Made by a program: the position numbers and the translations under genes. The notes under the pieces are model-generated. The model was given only the letters and a program-made list of their open reading frames with translations. It was not told where the DNA came from and made no database searches. Shown here one piece after another: positions 7,801 through 15,924 of a stretch of DNA of 56,271 nt. Origin of the DNA: Bacillota bacterium (GTDB lineage: Bacteria; Bacillota; Bacilli; Paenibacillales; Paenibacillaceae); assembly GCA_023391635.1 (NCBI GenBank), contig JAEWAQ010000023.1, positions 1 through 56,271 of the forward strand. Reading direction: 5' to 3'. The first letter of the stretch is position 1; the number at the start of each line of letters is the position of its first letter.

Positions 7801-10730
7801 ATTCCGGTCAATGGGAGGCATTGGGAGAATCGGGCGGCATATCCACGGGATTCTCTCCATCGATCGCTATTGACTCAGGCACGCCTTACATTGTCTTCCA
7901 GGATTATGACGACTCGAAGTTCGGCGCGACCGTCATGACATACGATGCAGTCACAGGCAACTGGCTGCCGGTCGGCACGCGCTCGTTTACGGGAGATTCA
8001 GCACTGAATACGAAGCTGGCGATCGATGGCGGAACGCTGTATGTATCATACGAAATCGCATACTTGATCGTTCCTGATGATGGGCGCGAGAATACGCAAA
8101 GCAAAGCGGCGGTGATGAAATTCGACAGCGCTAGCGGTCATTGGATATCCATAGGCGCTGCCGGGTTTTCGAAAGATCAGGCAATGAATACTTCGCTAAG
8201 CGTATTCGAAGGCGAGCCATACGTGGCCTATACGGACAGAGGTCTCGGCGATACGGCTACCGTCATGAAATATACCGGCAGCCGCTGGGAGGAAGTAGGC
8301 AGCGGGGGCTTCTCCGCAGGTATGGCCGCAGAGCCGTCGATCGCCTTCATGAACGGCATTCCCTATGTCGCTTTTGAAGATAAGGGAAACGGGCGGCGAA
8401 TCTCCGTCATGACATACGCCGTGAACGATGCGCCGACCGCAAGCGGAGTCCAAGCGACCGGCACGCCGGAAGTCGGGCTCGCGCTCACCGGGGACTACGT
8501 ATACGCAGATGCGGACGACGATCCGGAAGGAGATTCGACGCTCCGCTGGTACGCGGCCGATGACGCATCCGGCGCGAACCGCACCGTCATTGCCGATGCT
8601 TCGGGCCGCACATTGACGCTCGGACCCGATCAAATCGGCAAATACATCCTGTTCGAGGTGACGCCGCAGGCGCGTTCCGGCAAGTTGACGGGCAGCGCGG
8701 TTTCCAGCACGGCCGTCGGTCCGGTAACGGCGGCCGACCATCCTGCTCCGCCGCTCGTCATCGCGCTTTCGCCGATGGCAGGCGCCGACGGCGTTGCGAC
8801 CGATGCGTCGTTGTCGCTGACCTTCAGCGAGAGTGTGTCGGCCGTTCCCGCCAAGCAGCTGTCCGTGTGGAAGCAAGCCGACGATAGCCTCGTCGAAGCG
8901 CTGGACGCAGCGAATCCGGCCGACATATCCGTCACGGGCGCAACTTACGGGTACCGCTTGTCCGAGTATTTGGAGCCCGGCACGGCATACTACGTGCTTG
9001 TCGACGCCGGGGCGTTCGAGAACGCCGGCGGCATCGCGTTTGCGGGCATAGCCGATGCCGCCGCATGGACGTTCACGACGGTCGACGAGAACCCGCCTGT
9101 CGACAGCGAGAACGCAGACTTGGCGAATCTGACGCTGACAGGCGCCGCCATAACGCCGAAATTCCGTCCGGACGTTATCTCTTATACGGCGAATGCTTCT
9201 CATTCGGTGGGCAGCGTCACGGTCACGGCAGCGGTATACGACAACTTCGCGGGCATGACCGTGAACGGACGGCCAACGATCAGCGGTACGCCGGTTGACA
9301 TTGCGCTAGGTATCGGAAGCAATCCGATTCGGGTGGAAGTAACCGCGCAAGACGGCGTGACAAAGAAATTGTATACCGTCAATGTCACGCGGGCGCCGGA
9401 GCCGGACCCCGGCGACGACTCGGAAGAGGAACAACGTGAAACAGAAGAAGATCAGCCTGGAGATGAAGGATTCGAGGTGATCGTGAACGGGCAGCGGCAC
9501 GAACGGATCGCGGCCAGCAGGCTGACGCAGCTGGAAGGTCGAAGCGCGATCGCCGTGACCGTGGACGCTTCCCGCCTGACAGCGCAAATCAAGGATGTAG
9601 CGAACCCGACGATCGTCATTCCCGTCACCCGGCAGGCGGATCACATTTACGTCGAGTTGACCGGGGACGCCATCGCCGCGCTTGGCCGACAGTCAGGCGT
9701 GCTGGAATTGCAGACACCGCTGGGCACCTACCGAATTCCGGCAGCGAAGTTGCCCGTTAGCCAGTTGTCCCCGTCGTTCGGCGGCCCGATCGATGCGGCG
9801 CAAATGTCGTATCGCGTGAATATCGCTCAAGGCGATGCGGATCGGCGCACGCTGCTGGAGGAAGCCGCAAGAAAGGGCGACTTCCTCGTGGCGACTCCTC
9901 CCGTGGACTTCTCCGTCACGGTGTCCTATGGCGGGCAAACGTTGGAAGTCGAACGGTTCGAAACTTACGTCGAACGGGAAATTCCGCTGCCCGAAGGCGC
10001 GGACCCTTCGCGCATCACGACGGCGGTCGTCCTGGAGAGCGACGGGACCGTTCGGCATGTGCCGACCTATGTCAGCCGGCGTGACGGCAAGTACGTTGCC
10101 ATCGTCAACAGCCTGACGAACAGCACGTACGCCTTGATCCTGCACTCGGCGGCATTCAAGGACATGGCAGGCCACTGGGCGGAGCAGGCGGTTGCGGATA
10201 TGGGGTCAAGGCTCATCGCGAGCGGGGTAGATGCGGACCGGTTCGCCCCTGATGCCCCCGTCACCCGCGCGCAATTCCTGTCGATCGCGATCCGGGCGCT
10301 TGGCTTGTCCGATCGCGGAACGAGCGCGGACTTCCGCGACATCGCCGACGGCGCTTGGTATGCCGGCGCTGTGGCGAAAGCTGCGGAATACGGGATCGTG
10401 CGAGGATACGAAGACGGCACCTTCCGTCCGGACAAGACGATTACGCGCGCGGAAGCGTTCGTCATCGCAGCAAGCGCGATGAAGCTGGCCGGGCTGGATA
10501 CCGGCATCAGCGCGGCCGAGAAAGCGGATACGCTGTCCGCTTTCTCGGATGGCGGGCGGATCGGCGCCTGGGCCGCGCCAGCGGCCGCAGCAGCCGTGAA
10601 GCATGGACTTGTCCGCGGATATCAAGGCGCGCTGCATCCGGACGCCAGCTTAACGAGAGCGGAAACGGCGATCCTGCTGCGCATGCTGTTGATCCGGGCG
10701 GGACTGATCGACGACACGGAAGCATATTGA
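4857..10730 (+). CDS. Very large secreted S-layer-anchored protein with GLUG repeats, propeller-like repeats and Ig-like domains
   Basis: A protein of 1957 residues. A basic start with a long hydrophobic stretch forms a signal peptide probably cleaved after GEAGA (about residue 47). Order: GLUG-type repeats about 130-560 (recurring GGLIG...SYA.G.V); Ig-like domains 610-710 and 715-830 (second resembles SbsA-type Ig, LSPADNAENI); about six repeats of roughly 50 residues at 845-1185 (recurring PYIAY...VMKF), probably a beta-propeller; an Ig-like domain; a second SbsA-type Ig domain 1297-1405; a cadherin-like beta-sandwich 1420-1512; an acidic linker 1513-1537; an unassigned region; and three SLH domains from 1767 to the end for binding the cell-wall polymer. 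The start ATG 4857 has GAGGGG upstream; an ATG 27 bases earlier has no ribosome binding site. No catalytic site was recognised; adhesion or surface binding is likely. Confidence 0.9.
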   Translation: MKVAKRVLTSIRPRRIGRFRRQAVSLLLAVAMTVQGLMLVTPGEAGAESITLEGHGIEGDPYIVTSAEDLDQVRYDLSAWYELGNDISLTGNWKSIGIDVNEYGLWYSNPFTGHFDGAGFSIAGLTINTGGTYQSSAGLFGHVGKSGVVENLTLQSPDVTGIGYLLEGAGALAGQLEGIVRNVHVVGGTVAGDGIADIGGLIGSAMADSLIENSSSSASVASNYGYYGGLVGELAGGSVTDSYATGNADSPYNINGGGGLIGSATNAAISGSHASGDVTGAGTNGGLIGNAANTNVSDSYAEGSVTIDANWEAGGLIGRMSGGSVTDSYALGNTTGSMKIGGLIGNAANAAISGSHASGRVSGNGTGGGLIGYAKNSKVEFSYAEGQVVADGGMYAGGLIGQMSMGEVTDSYATGAVSGYSQIGGLIGSAADDASISRTYSQGAIDGSGNVGGLVGDLVDSAVSFSFAAGNVNGYSGSMTGGLIGYLSGSSVSDSYAAGNVTGAWQVGGLAGNAENASRIERAYARGKVYSGWDGEARGLVGAMSMDSTVTLSYYDKLTTGQTDKGRGEPLATADMGREGVYAYWDFSDVWQLDDRVGYPALIAFDRTPPSIKSASVKNESSDRIELIFQEKIAADADVLAHFLVQVDSDPVSVDEADGFQIGAETRTLTLVLIEPIKAGQTVTVTYEAGAASPLRDLAGNKMDDDAVTADNLVESKLEIVQLSPADNAENIASGTALTIVFSDAVTPVAGKRIELRKSADGRLVESFDASDAGHVTAIGDTVTIIPSAALASLTGYYATVEAGAFRDAEDRPNMAIAGTSRWNFTTAADSEAAWLYAGNAGVSGGAAGSPDLFHDNGTLYVAYVDRARGDRITVMKYADAATGWTAVGSQGFSADGARDPSLFVAGGIPYIAYEQRAGADVQVAVMKFDGSGDSGWAAIGAPLPSGAGSEPSLYVDGGIAYIAFHEPLPDLSIHVYLYDPDSGQWEALGESGGISTGFSPSIAIDSGTPYIVFQDYDDSKFGATVMTYDAVTGNWLPVGTRSFTGDSALNTKLAIDGGTLYVSYEIAYLIVPDDGRENTQSKAAVMKFDSASGHWISIGAAGFSKDQAMNTSLSVFEGEPYVAYTDRGLGDTATVMKYTGSRWEEVGSGGFSAGMAAEPSIAFMNGIPYVAFEDKGNGRRISVMTYAVNDAPTASGVQATGTPEVGLALTGDYVYADADDDPEGDSTLRWYAADDASGANRTVIADASGRTLTLGPDQIGKYILFEVTPQARSGKLTGSAVSSTAVGPVTAADHPAPPLVIALSPMAGADGVATDASLSLTFSESVSAVPAKQLSVWKQADDSLVEALDAANPADISVTGATYGYRLSEYLEPGTAYYVLVDAGAFENAGGIAFAGIADAAAWTFTTVDENPPVDSENADLANLTLTGAAITPKFRPDVISYTANASHSVGSVTVTAAVYDNFAGMTVNGRPTISGTPVDIALGIGSNPIRVEVTAQDGVTKKLYTVNVTRAPEPDPGDDSEEEQRETEEDQPGDEGFEVIVNGQRHERIAASRLTQLEGRSAIAVTVDASRLTAQIKDVANPTIVIPVTRQADHIYVELTGDAIAALGRQSGVLELQTPLGTYRIPAAKLPVSQLSPSFGGPIDAAQMSYRVNIAQGDADRRTLLEEAARKGDFLVATPPVDFSVTVSYGGQTLEVERFETYVEREIPLPEGADPSRITTAVVLESDGTVRHVPTYVSRRDGKYVAIVNSLTNSTYALILHSAAFKDMAGHWAEQAVADMGSRLIASGVDADRFAPDAPVTRAQFLSIAIRALGLSDRGTSADFRDIADGAWYAGAVAKAAEYGIVRGYEDGTFRPDKTITRAEAFVIAASAMKLAGLDTGISAAEKADTLSAFSDGGRIGAWAAPAAAAAVKHGLVRGYQGALHPDASLTRAETAILLRMLLIRAGLIDDTEAY

Positions 10731-10741
10731 TGGCTAGCATC

Positions 10742-10772
10742 GAAAGGAGGGGGCGATCCGCCCCCTCCTTTC
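10742..10772 (+). terminator. Terminator after the SLH protein gene
   Basis: A perfect 13-pair stem (GAAAGGAGGGGGC with its complement) around a five-base loop, 11 bases after the stop codon. The T-tract is weak, but the symmetry suits a terminator working in both directions. Confidence 0.8.
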
Positions 10773-10855
10773 TCATAATGCGATTCTGCATAACATCGAC
10801 CTCGCCAGGATATAAAAGCTGTATATCCATCATTGCTGCGGCTTAGCGGTAAAAG

Positions 10856-11284
10856 TTACCCGATCAAATCGGGTAACTTCCGCTCCTTAGGGCTCCGTGC
10901 TCCGAGTTACCCGATCAAATCGGGTAATTCCCGCTCTTTCGGGCTTCGAACACCAGGTTACCCAACCAAATCGGGTAATTCTCGCTCTTTCGGGCTTCTA
11001 ACGCCGAGTTACTCGATCAAATCGGGTAATTCTCGCTCTTTCGGGCTTCGAACGCCGAGTTACCCGATCAAACCGGGTAATTCCCGCTCTTTAGGGCTTC
11101 GAGCTCCGAGTTACCCAACCAAATTGGGTAATTCTCGCTCTTTAGGGCTTCGAACGCCGAGTTACCCGACCAAATCGGGTAATTCCCGCTCTTTAGGGCT
11201 TCGAGCTCCGAGTTACCCAACCAAATCGGGTAATTCCCGCTCTTTCGGGCTTCGAGCTCCGAGTTACCCGATCAAACCGGGTAA
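10856..11284. repeat. Nine-copy 51-bp tandem array, one hairpin per unit
   Basis: Hairpin arms TTACCCGAT and ATCGGGTAA around a three-base CAA loop recur at 10856, 10907, 10958, 11009, 11060, 11111, 11162, 11213 and 11264, always exactly 51 bases apart with no insertion or deletion. The roughly 30-base spacers are also similar (TTCCCGCTCTTTCGGGCTTC type). The array lies between two convergent genes, each with its own terminator. There are no unique spacers, so it is not CRISPR. Base changes inside the arms mostly keep pairing when read as minus-strand RNA. Function unknown. Confidence 0.95.
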
Positions 11285-11341
11285 ACCCCTCGCTCGCCCA
11301 GGCACCAACGTCGAATTACGGTACCGAAAGCTCAGACAAAT

Positions 11342-11378
11342 AGAGGGATGCCGCGGTTCGATCTAGCGGCATCCCTCT
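11342..11378 (-). terminator. Terminator after the 105-residue unknown gene
   Basis: A perfect 13-pair stem, AGAGGGATGCCGC with its complement, around an 11-base loop. It lies about 65 bases downstream of the stop at 11444 and just before the 51-bp array in transcription order. Confidence 0.75.
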
Positions 11379-11443
11379 CTCACGTGCGTGCAGCCCTGAA
11401 CTGGTGCAGTGCGGGCGGCTATGATCACGATCACCTGAAAGTG

Positions 11444-11761
11444 CTATGCCTGCTCGCCAAAGAACATCTCGTGCGCCAGCGCCGTCTGTATGCGCGATTC
11501 TTCCTCCGTCAGCTTGCGGATCAATTCCATCTCGACTTGCGTGATTTCTTCGCCCTGGAAATTGATCTCCGCGATGGATACCAGTATTCGCACGATGGCG
11601 ACCGCACGGTTATCCGGCGCGTAGGCGATCACTTTCTGCCCGGTCGGATAGACGCGGAAATCCCGCTTGACCATTTTGCACTTGCCATACTCTAGCAGCT
11701 CATATAGCTCTTGTTCCGATTTGAACTTGCATACGCTGTTGAACTCCGTCTGAAAACCCAT
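11444..11761 (-). CDS. Conserved-looking small cytoplasmic protein of unknown function
   Basis: A protein of 105 residues with no signal peptide or membrane segment. It starts MGFQTEFNSVCKF and has mixed charged helices and strands (KMVKRDFRVYPTGQKVIAY, then VEMELIRKLTEEESRIQTA). I cannot assign a family. The ATG is supported by AAGGTGG seven bases upstream, and the gene has its own terminator, so it is a genuine single-gene transcript. Read-through of that terminator would enter the 51-bp hairpin array in the orientation in which the hairpins pair best. Confidence 0.7.
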   Translation of the reverse strand: MGFQTEFNSVCKFKSEQELYELLEYGKCKMVKRDFRVYPTGQKVIAYAPDNRAVAIVRILVSIAEINFQGEEITQVEMELIRKLTEEESRIQTALAHEMFFGEQA

Positions 11762-11946
11762 GGCGATTCCACCTTCCCCTGATCTGCATACATCTGAATA
11801 TGATTATACCCTTATGCGGCATCATTTGGGAAACGCGGAAACGAGCGGGCTCAGCTCGTCAAGTCACCTTTGCCGGATATGCCAGCTGCTCCATGATCAG
11901 CCGCCGTGACCATGCTGCTGAGTCGTCACGACAACCCGCCTTGGCT

Positions 11947-13323
11947 TCACCCGGCGGCACTGCGGCCCGCGCTTCTGCCCAGAAAGGGCATCGCCCGCAT
12001 CGCGACCAATATCAGCATGACGACATGGACGACGGCCAGCACGAGATAAATGTTGCTGTACACGTAAGCGGCGGGATTCGTGGACAGCGGCGCCAGGCGC
12101 ATGCTCGAACCGTAATCGACGATTGTGCTGTACAGACTGGCGGCGATGGCCCCGCTCATGAAATTCAACATCCCCATCATGCCCATGCCGACCCCCACCT
12201 GTGCTTTTGGCAACGTTCTGGACACGGCGTTGGACAGAGAGATCTGCATGAACGTCTGGCCGACGTTGCCGAAGATCAGCAGGCCGGCCACCGCGATCGG
12301 CGGCAGATCGGCAAACAAGGACAGCAGGAGAAATCCCGTCATGATCAGCGAAGACGCCACGGCATATAAAGCCGCATTGCCCTTCTTGTCCGCGAGCCGT
12401 CCTCCCTTTCTGCCCAGCATAACGGAAGCGGCGGCGGCCGGCACCATCACGAGCCCGATCCACGCCGGTTCCAGATGATGAACTTCGGCCATCAGCAGCG
12501 GTGTCAGGAAAGGAAGGGCATAGCTGACCCCTGTCATCAGGACGACCGTCGCTACGCCCAGCGTATAACTCGACATGCGGAACAGCGATACCGGGATGAA
12601 TGGATCCGCCGCTCGGCTTACGCGAAGCAAGAATAGTATGAAGGCCGCTGCCCCTCCTCCCGCATAACGCCAGTCTCCGTTTGTGATCGCCAACAGCAGC
12701 AGCGCGACCGTGCATGCGAGCAGTCCGCCGCCGAGCCAATCGATTCGCCCCCGATTTCCGCTGTCGTCATCCAAATACTTGCGATAATAAGGCAGCGTCA
12801 CCACAATGAACATCGGAAGCACGAACAGCCAGCGCCAATGGACGACGCTAACGATCAGCGCGGAAACGATCGGCCCAAGCACGCTGCCCAGCGCAAGTCC
12901 CGTGGCGGTAATGCCGAGCGCGCGGCCGCGCGTCTCCTCCGGGAAGTACCGTACGGGGATAATCATGGCCGTGCCCGGAATGACCGCCGCCCCCGCCGCT
13001 TGCAGCATTCTGCCGGCGAGCAGCGTCTCATAGGTTTGCGCCGCAAGCCCGACCACCGAACCCGCAATGAAGATAAGCAAGCCGACCGTGATCAACTGCT
13101 TGAGCGGGTAACGATCCGCCAATTTGCCGTATAATACGGTGCCGATCGCGTAAATCAGCAAATACCCCGTCGAAACCCAGCTGACCTGGGCGAATGTCAA
13201 TCGAAATTCCTTGCCGATCTCCGGCAATACAAAATGAAACATCGTCGCGCTCATGTAGGAGAAAGCCAACGTAAACGCCAATATCCGGATCAATTTCTCG
13301 CTTTTCCCGTTCAATCCCTTCAC
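11947..13323 (-). CDS. MFS drug exporter, DHA2 (EmrB/QacA-like) type
   Basis: A protein of 458 residues with about 14 hydrophobic segments. It carries the MFS signature between helices 2 and 3 (YGKLADRYPLK) and the drug-antiporter motif near helix 5 (GLALGSVLGPIVSALI). A helix 4 motif with arginine (LLAGRMLQAAGAA) and a central loop with WLGGG also fit DHA2 proton antiporters. The start is GTG 13323 behind AAGGGGAG. It is divergent from a LysR regulator with 107 bases between them, which suggests the regulator controls its expression in response to an exported compound. The substrate cannot be told from sequence. Confidence 0.85.
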   Translation of the reverse strand: MKGLNGKSEKLIRILAFTLAFSYMSATMFHFVLPEIGKEFRLTFAQVSWVSTGYLLIYAIGTVLYGKLADRYPLKQLITVGLLIFIAGSVVGLAAQTYETLLAGRMLQAAGAAVIPGTAMIIPVRYFPEETRGRALGITATGLALGSVLGPIVSALIVSVVHWRWLFVLPMFIVVTLPYYRKYLDDDSGNRGRIDWLGGGLLACTVALLLLAITNGDWRYAGGGAAAFILFLLRVSRAADPFIPVSLFRMSSYTLGVATVVLMTGVSYALPFLTPLLMAEVHHLEPAWIGLVMVPAAAASVMLGRKGGRLADKKGNAALYAVASSLIMTGFLLLSLFADLPPIAVAGLLIFGNVGQTFMQISLSNAVSRTLPKAQVGVGMGMMGMLNFMSGAIAASLYSTIVDYGSSMRLAPLSTNPAAYVYSNIYLVLAVVHVVMLILVAMRAMPFLGRSAGRSAAG

Positions 13324-13430
13324 CCTCTCCCCTTGTTAGCGTTCATTATAGGATGGAAATTCATAATTGAAAAATATATAATTGAACATATATTAATAAC
13401 CTTAAGTATATCAATGAGAGGTGATGCGGC
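13324..13430. promoter_or_regulatory. Divergent promoter region between MFS exporter and LysR regulator
   Basis: A strongly AT-rich stretch. It holds two direct copies of ATAATTGAA about 15 bases apart and several A/T-rich imperfect palindromes, as expected for a LysR-controlled divergent promoter. No -35/-10 pair could be chosen with confidence. Confidence 0.5.
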
Positions 13431-14312
13431 TTGGAGTTGCTGCAGCTGCAATATTTTCAGACCGTTGCCCGGTTCGAGCACATGACGAAGGCAGCCGAAT
13501 CGCTGCGCATCGCACAGCCCGCGCTGAGCAAGACCATCGCGAGGCTGGAGCTCGACCTCGGCGTACCGCTGTTCGACCGCCAAGGCAGGCAAATTCGATT
13601 GAACCAATACGGGAAAGCGTTCCTGAACAGGGTGAATGGCGCGCTGGCGATGCTGGAGGAGGGCAAGCAAGAGCTCGCCGATCTGGCAGGAGCGGAGAAC
13701 GGCAGCATTCGGCTGGCTACGAACAGTCTGGGGCGGCTGTCCGGGTCGCTCGGCACGTTCCGCGAACGTTATCCGAACGTCAATTTCCGGATCAAGCAGA
13801 TCGCGCCGTCGCGGATGGAGGAGATGGCCCGCTTGCTGCAGGAAGGAGAGATCGATCTTGCCTTCACGGCAGCGCCGTTGGAACAGCCGAACATACGCAA
13901 TATGCCCGTCGTGAGCGCGGCCGTTTATTTAGCCGTGCCGCCCGGACACAAGTTCACAGGCCGCGGAAGCATTCGGTTGCGGGAAGCAGCTGTCGAGCCG
14001 TTCGTGGAATACCAAGCCGGCCATCCGTTCCGCAAGGTGAACGACTCGTTCTGCCGAGAGGCGGGTTTCGAGCCGAATATCGTCTGCGAGGTGGAAGAGC
14101 CGGCTTCGCTGAGCAATCTGGTGCAGGCGGGCCTTGGCGTTGCCTTCATGCCGGTGTGCAAGCCGGATGAGATGGCAGGGTTGTCGCTTCTGCCGATTGC
14201 CGAACCGGTCTGCGCGCGCACCTACACGCTCGCATGGCACGAACAGCGTTACCTGACCAAGGCCGCACAGACGTTCCGCGACTATATCGTCGATTATTTC
14301 ATGAAAGATTGA
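13431..14312 (+). CDS. LysR-family transcriptional regulator
   Basis: A protein of 293 residues, typical LysR length. The N-terminal helix-turn-helix is clear (LQLQYFQTVARFEHMTKAAE, then LRIAQPALSKTIARLE and LGVPLFDR), followed by a linker helix and a LysR substrate-binding domain from about residue 90 (GSIRLATNSLG to the end). The start is TTG 13431 with GAGAGGTGA upstream, giving MELLQLQYFQ. It is divergent from the MFS exporter, its likely target. Closest in layout to regulators of the YwbI/CynR type; the effector is unknown. Confidence 0.9.
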   Translation: MELLQLQYFQTVARFEHMTKAAESLRIAQPALSKTIARLELDLGVPLFDRQGRQIRLNQYGKAFLNRVNGALAMLEEGKQELADLAGAENGSIRLATNSLGRLSGSLGTFRERYPNVNFRIKQIAPSRMEEMARLLQEGEIDLAFTAAPLEQPNIRNMPVVSAAVYLAVPPGHKFTGRGSIRLREAAVEPFVEYQAGHPFRKVNDSFCREAGFEPNIVCEVEEPASLSNLVQAGLGVAFMPVCKPDEMAGLSLLPIAEPVCARTYTLAWHEQRYLTKAAQTFRDYIVDYFMKD

Positions 14313-14668
14313 ATTGCAAATGGTTGTTGCTTGAAAGCCAGCCCGCTTCTCAAAGTAGGAGTTTCCTGAGCTGTGCAGGCGCAAAGAGATATAAAAGGTG
14401 CAGGTAGTATTCTTGAGAAGTGATTAATCAGATCAAAGTGCTGCATAATGTGCAGTTGAATGGGCCTGTTCCTGGCTCATTTCCATTGCTCGACAGGAAT
14501 CAACTGTACGTTTTGCAGTTCTTCGTGCAGGGTCGAGGAATCTAATGGAAAGTTCTGCACTTTTTGCAGCAGAGAGCGTTACAGACAGATACATACATTC
14601 GACGACCGCCAATGACGCTCCCCGTCTGCATACTGGCAAGCAAACGCAGCACAGTTTTCGGGAAGAAT
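14313..14668. other. Non-coding stretch with degenerate TGCAG palindromes
   Basis: No gene is supported. Several imperfect palindromes built on CTGCA/TGCAG occur (CTGCATAATGTGCAG near 14441, CTGCACTTTTTGCAG near 14555), with TGCAG points at 14451, 14514 and 14565. This may be a decayed repeat family, but the copies are too diverged to define a unit. Confidence 0.4.
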
Positions 14669-14707
14669 AAACGGCTTCGCCGTCCCCGAAGGGCGGTGAA
14701 GCCGTTT
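14669..14707 (-). terminator. Terminator after ddl
   Basis: A 17-pair stem with two wobbles (AAACGGCTTCGCCGTCC pairing with GGGCGGTGAAGCCGTTT) around a five-base loop, followed in minus direction by TTTATTCTT. It lies 31 bases after the ddl stop codon. Confidence 0.85.
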
Positions 14708-14738
14708 GGCAGTTATAGAACACCTATCGACCATCCGG

Positions 14739-15902
14739 CTACTGTCCGCCGTTGCCGGTGTAATCGATCGACTGTTTCTCTTCGTGACGTTCGATGGCCA
14801 GCCGGATCAGCGTATCCAGAAGTTCGCGGTAAGAGACGCCGGATTCCTTCCACAGCAGCGGGTACATGCTGAACGGCGTAAAGCCGGGCATCGTGTTCAC
14901 TTCGTTGATCAAGATCGCGCCGTCCGAGCGGCGCAGGAAGAAATCCGCTCGGCACAAGCCGGAGCCGTCGATCGCCCGGAACGCTCGAAGCGCCATGGCG
15001 CGGACCGCCTCCGCCGTGTCTGCCGGGATATTCGCCGGTATTTCCATTACGGATTTGCCGTCGACGTACTTCGCTTTATAATCGTAGAACTCGTTCGAGC
15101 TGAGAATCTCGCCCGGCACAGAGGCCCGAGGCTCATCATTTCCCAGTACGCTGACTTCGATCTCACGCGCGTCGACGAACGCCTCGACGATCGCCTTCCG
15201 GTCGTAGCGCAGCGCGTTCTCCACGGCTTCGGCCAATTCCGCCCGGTTGCGCGCCTTGGAGATGCCGACGCTCGAGCCGAGGTTGGCCGGCTTCACGAAG
15301 CAAGGATAATGCAGCGCCTCGGCTTCTTCGATGCACGCGTCGCGGCGATGTTTCCAATCGAACCGGGTGAAATAGCGGAATTCCACCTGCGGCAGGCCGA
15401 CCTGTGCGAACATCATCTTCATCGCGACCTTGTCCATCCCGACAGAGGAGGCGAGTACGCCCGCTCCGACATACGGCAGGCCCGCCATCTCGAACAACCC
15501 CTGGATCGTGCCGTCCTCCCCGAACGTGCCGTGCAGCAGCGGGAACATGACGTCGATCGTTCGCCCGTTGTCCGCTGCCGAGCCCTCCGACGTCTCCGCA
15601 AGCGCGCTTCCTGACATCCTGCCGAGCAGCGGCTGGATCCCGGGATCCGCAACTCCGTCTTCAAGTGCCCTTCCCGGTCCGTCCGAAGATCCGCCGCCGA
15701 ACCGCAGCTCCGACACCGCCGCGGGAGGCGTGATCATCGGCTGGCCCGAGCGCCACTCCCCCGCAGGCGTAATATAAAATGGCTTAATCTCGTACTTCTC
15801 GAAATCGAATGCTTGCAATACCGCCAGCGCGGTCTGCAGCGACACTTCATGTTCCCCCGAGCGACCGCCGTATACGAGGCCGACGCGTATCTTGTTCCCC
15901 AT
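14739..15902 (-). CDS. ddl: D-alanine--D-alanine ligase
   Basis: A protein of 387 residues that joins two D-alanines with ATP for peptidoglycan precursors. Visible signatures: VGLVYGGRSGEHEVSL at the start; LLHGTFGEDGTIQG; YVGAGVLASSVGMDK; PCFVKPANLGSSVGI for ATP-grasp binding; EFYDYKAKY with tyrosine, as in true D-Ala-D-Ala ligases rather than vancomycin-resistance D-Ala-D-Lac ligases; and the metal site LINEVNTMPGFT. The stretch 65-110 is longer and lower in complexity than in many Ddl proteins. The ATG at 15902 has GGAGGGG upstream. It lies 22 bases after an amidase-domain gene, so the two are probably co-transcribed. Confidence 0.95.
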   Translation of the reverse strand: MGNKIRVGLVYGGRSGEHEVSLQTALAVLQAFDFEKYEIKPFYITPAGEWRSGQPMITPPAAVSELRFGGGSSDGPGRALEDGVADPGIQPLLGRMSGSALAETSEGSAADNGRTIDVMFPLLHGTFGEDGTIQGLFEMAGLPYVGAGVLASSVGMDKVAMKMMFAQVGLPQVEFRYFTRFDWKHRRDACIEEAEALHYPCFVKPANLGSSVGISKARNRAELAEAVENALRYDRKAIVEAFVDAREIEVSVLGNDEPRASVPGEILSSNEFYDYKAKYVDGKSVMEIPANIPADTAEAVRAMALRAFRAIDGSGLCRADFFLRRSDGAILINEVNTMPGFTPFSMYPLLWKESGVSYRELLDTLIRLAIERHEEKQSIDYTGNGGQ

Positions 15903-15924
15903 GGTTCCCCTCCGTCAAGCCTGT

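Noticed and set aside
10856..11284. The regular array as a CRISPR locus.
   Set aside because: The intervals between palindromes are near-identical rather than unique, and no cas gene is present.
10833..11366. An open frame of 177 codons running through the 51-bp array, with a 17-residue repeated peptide.
   Set aside because: 51 is a multiple of three, so one open unit keeps the frame open in every copy. Substitutions follow hairpin pairing, and there is no ribosome binding site at its start.
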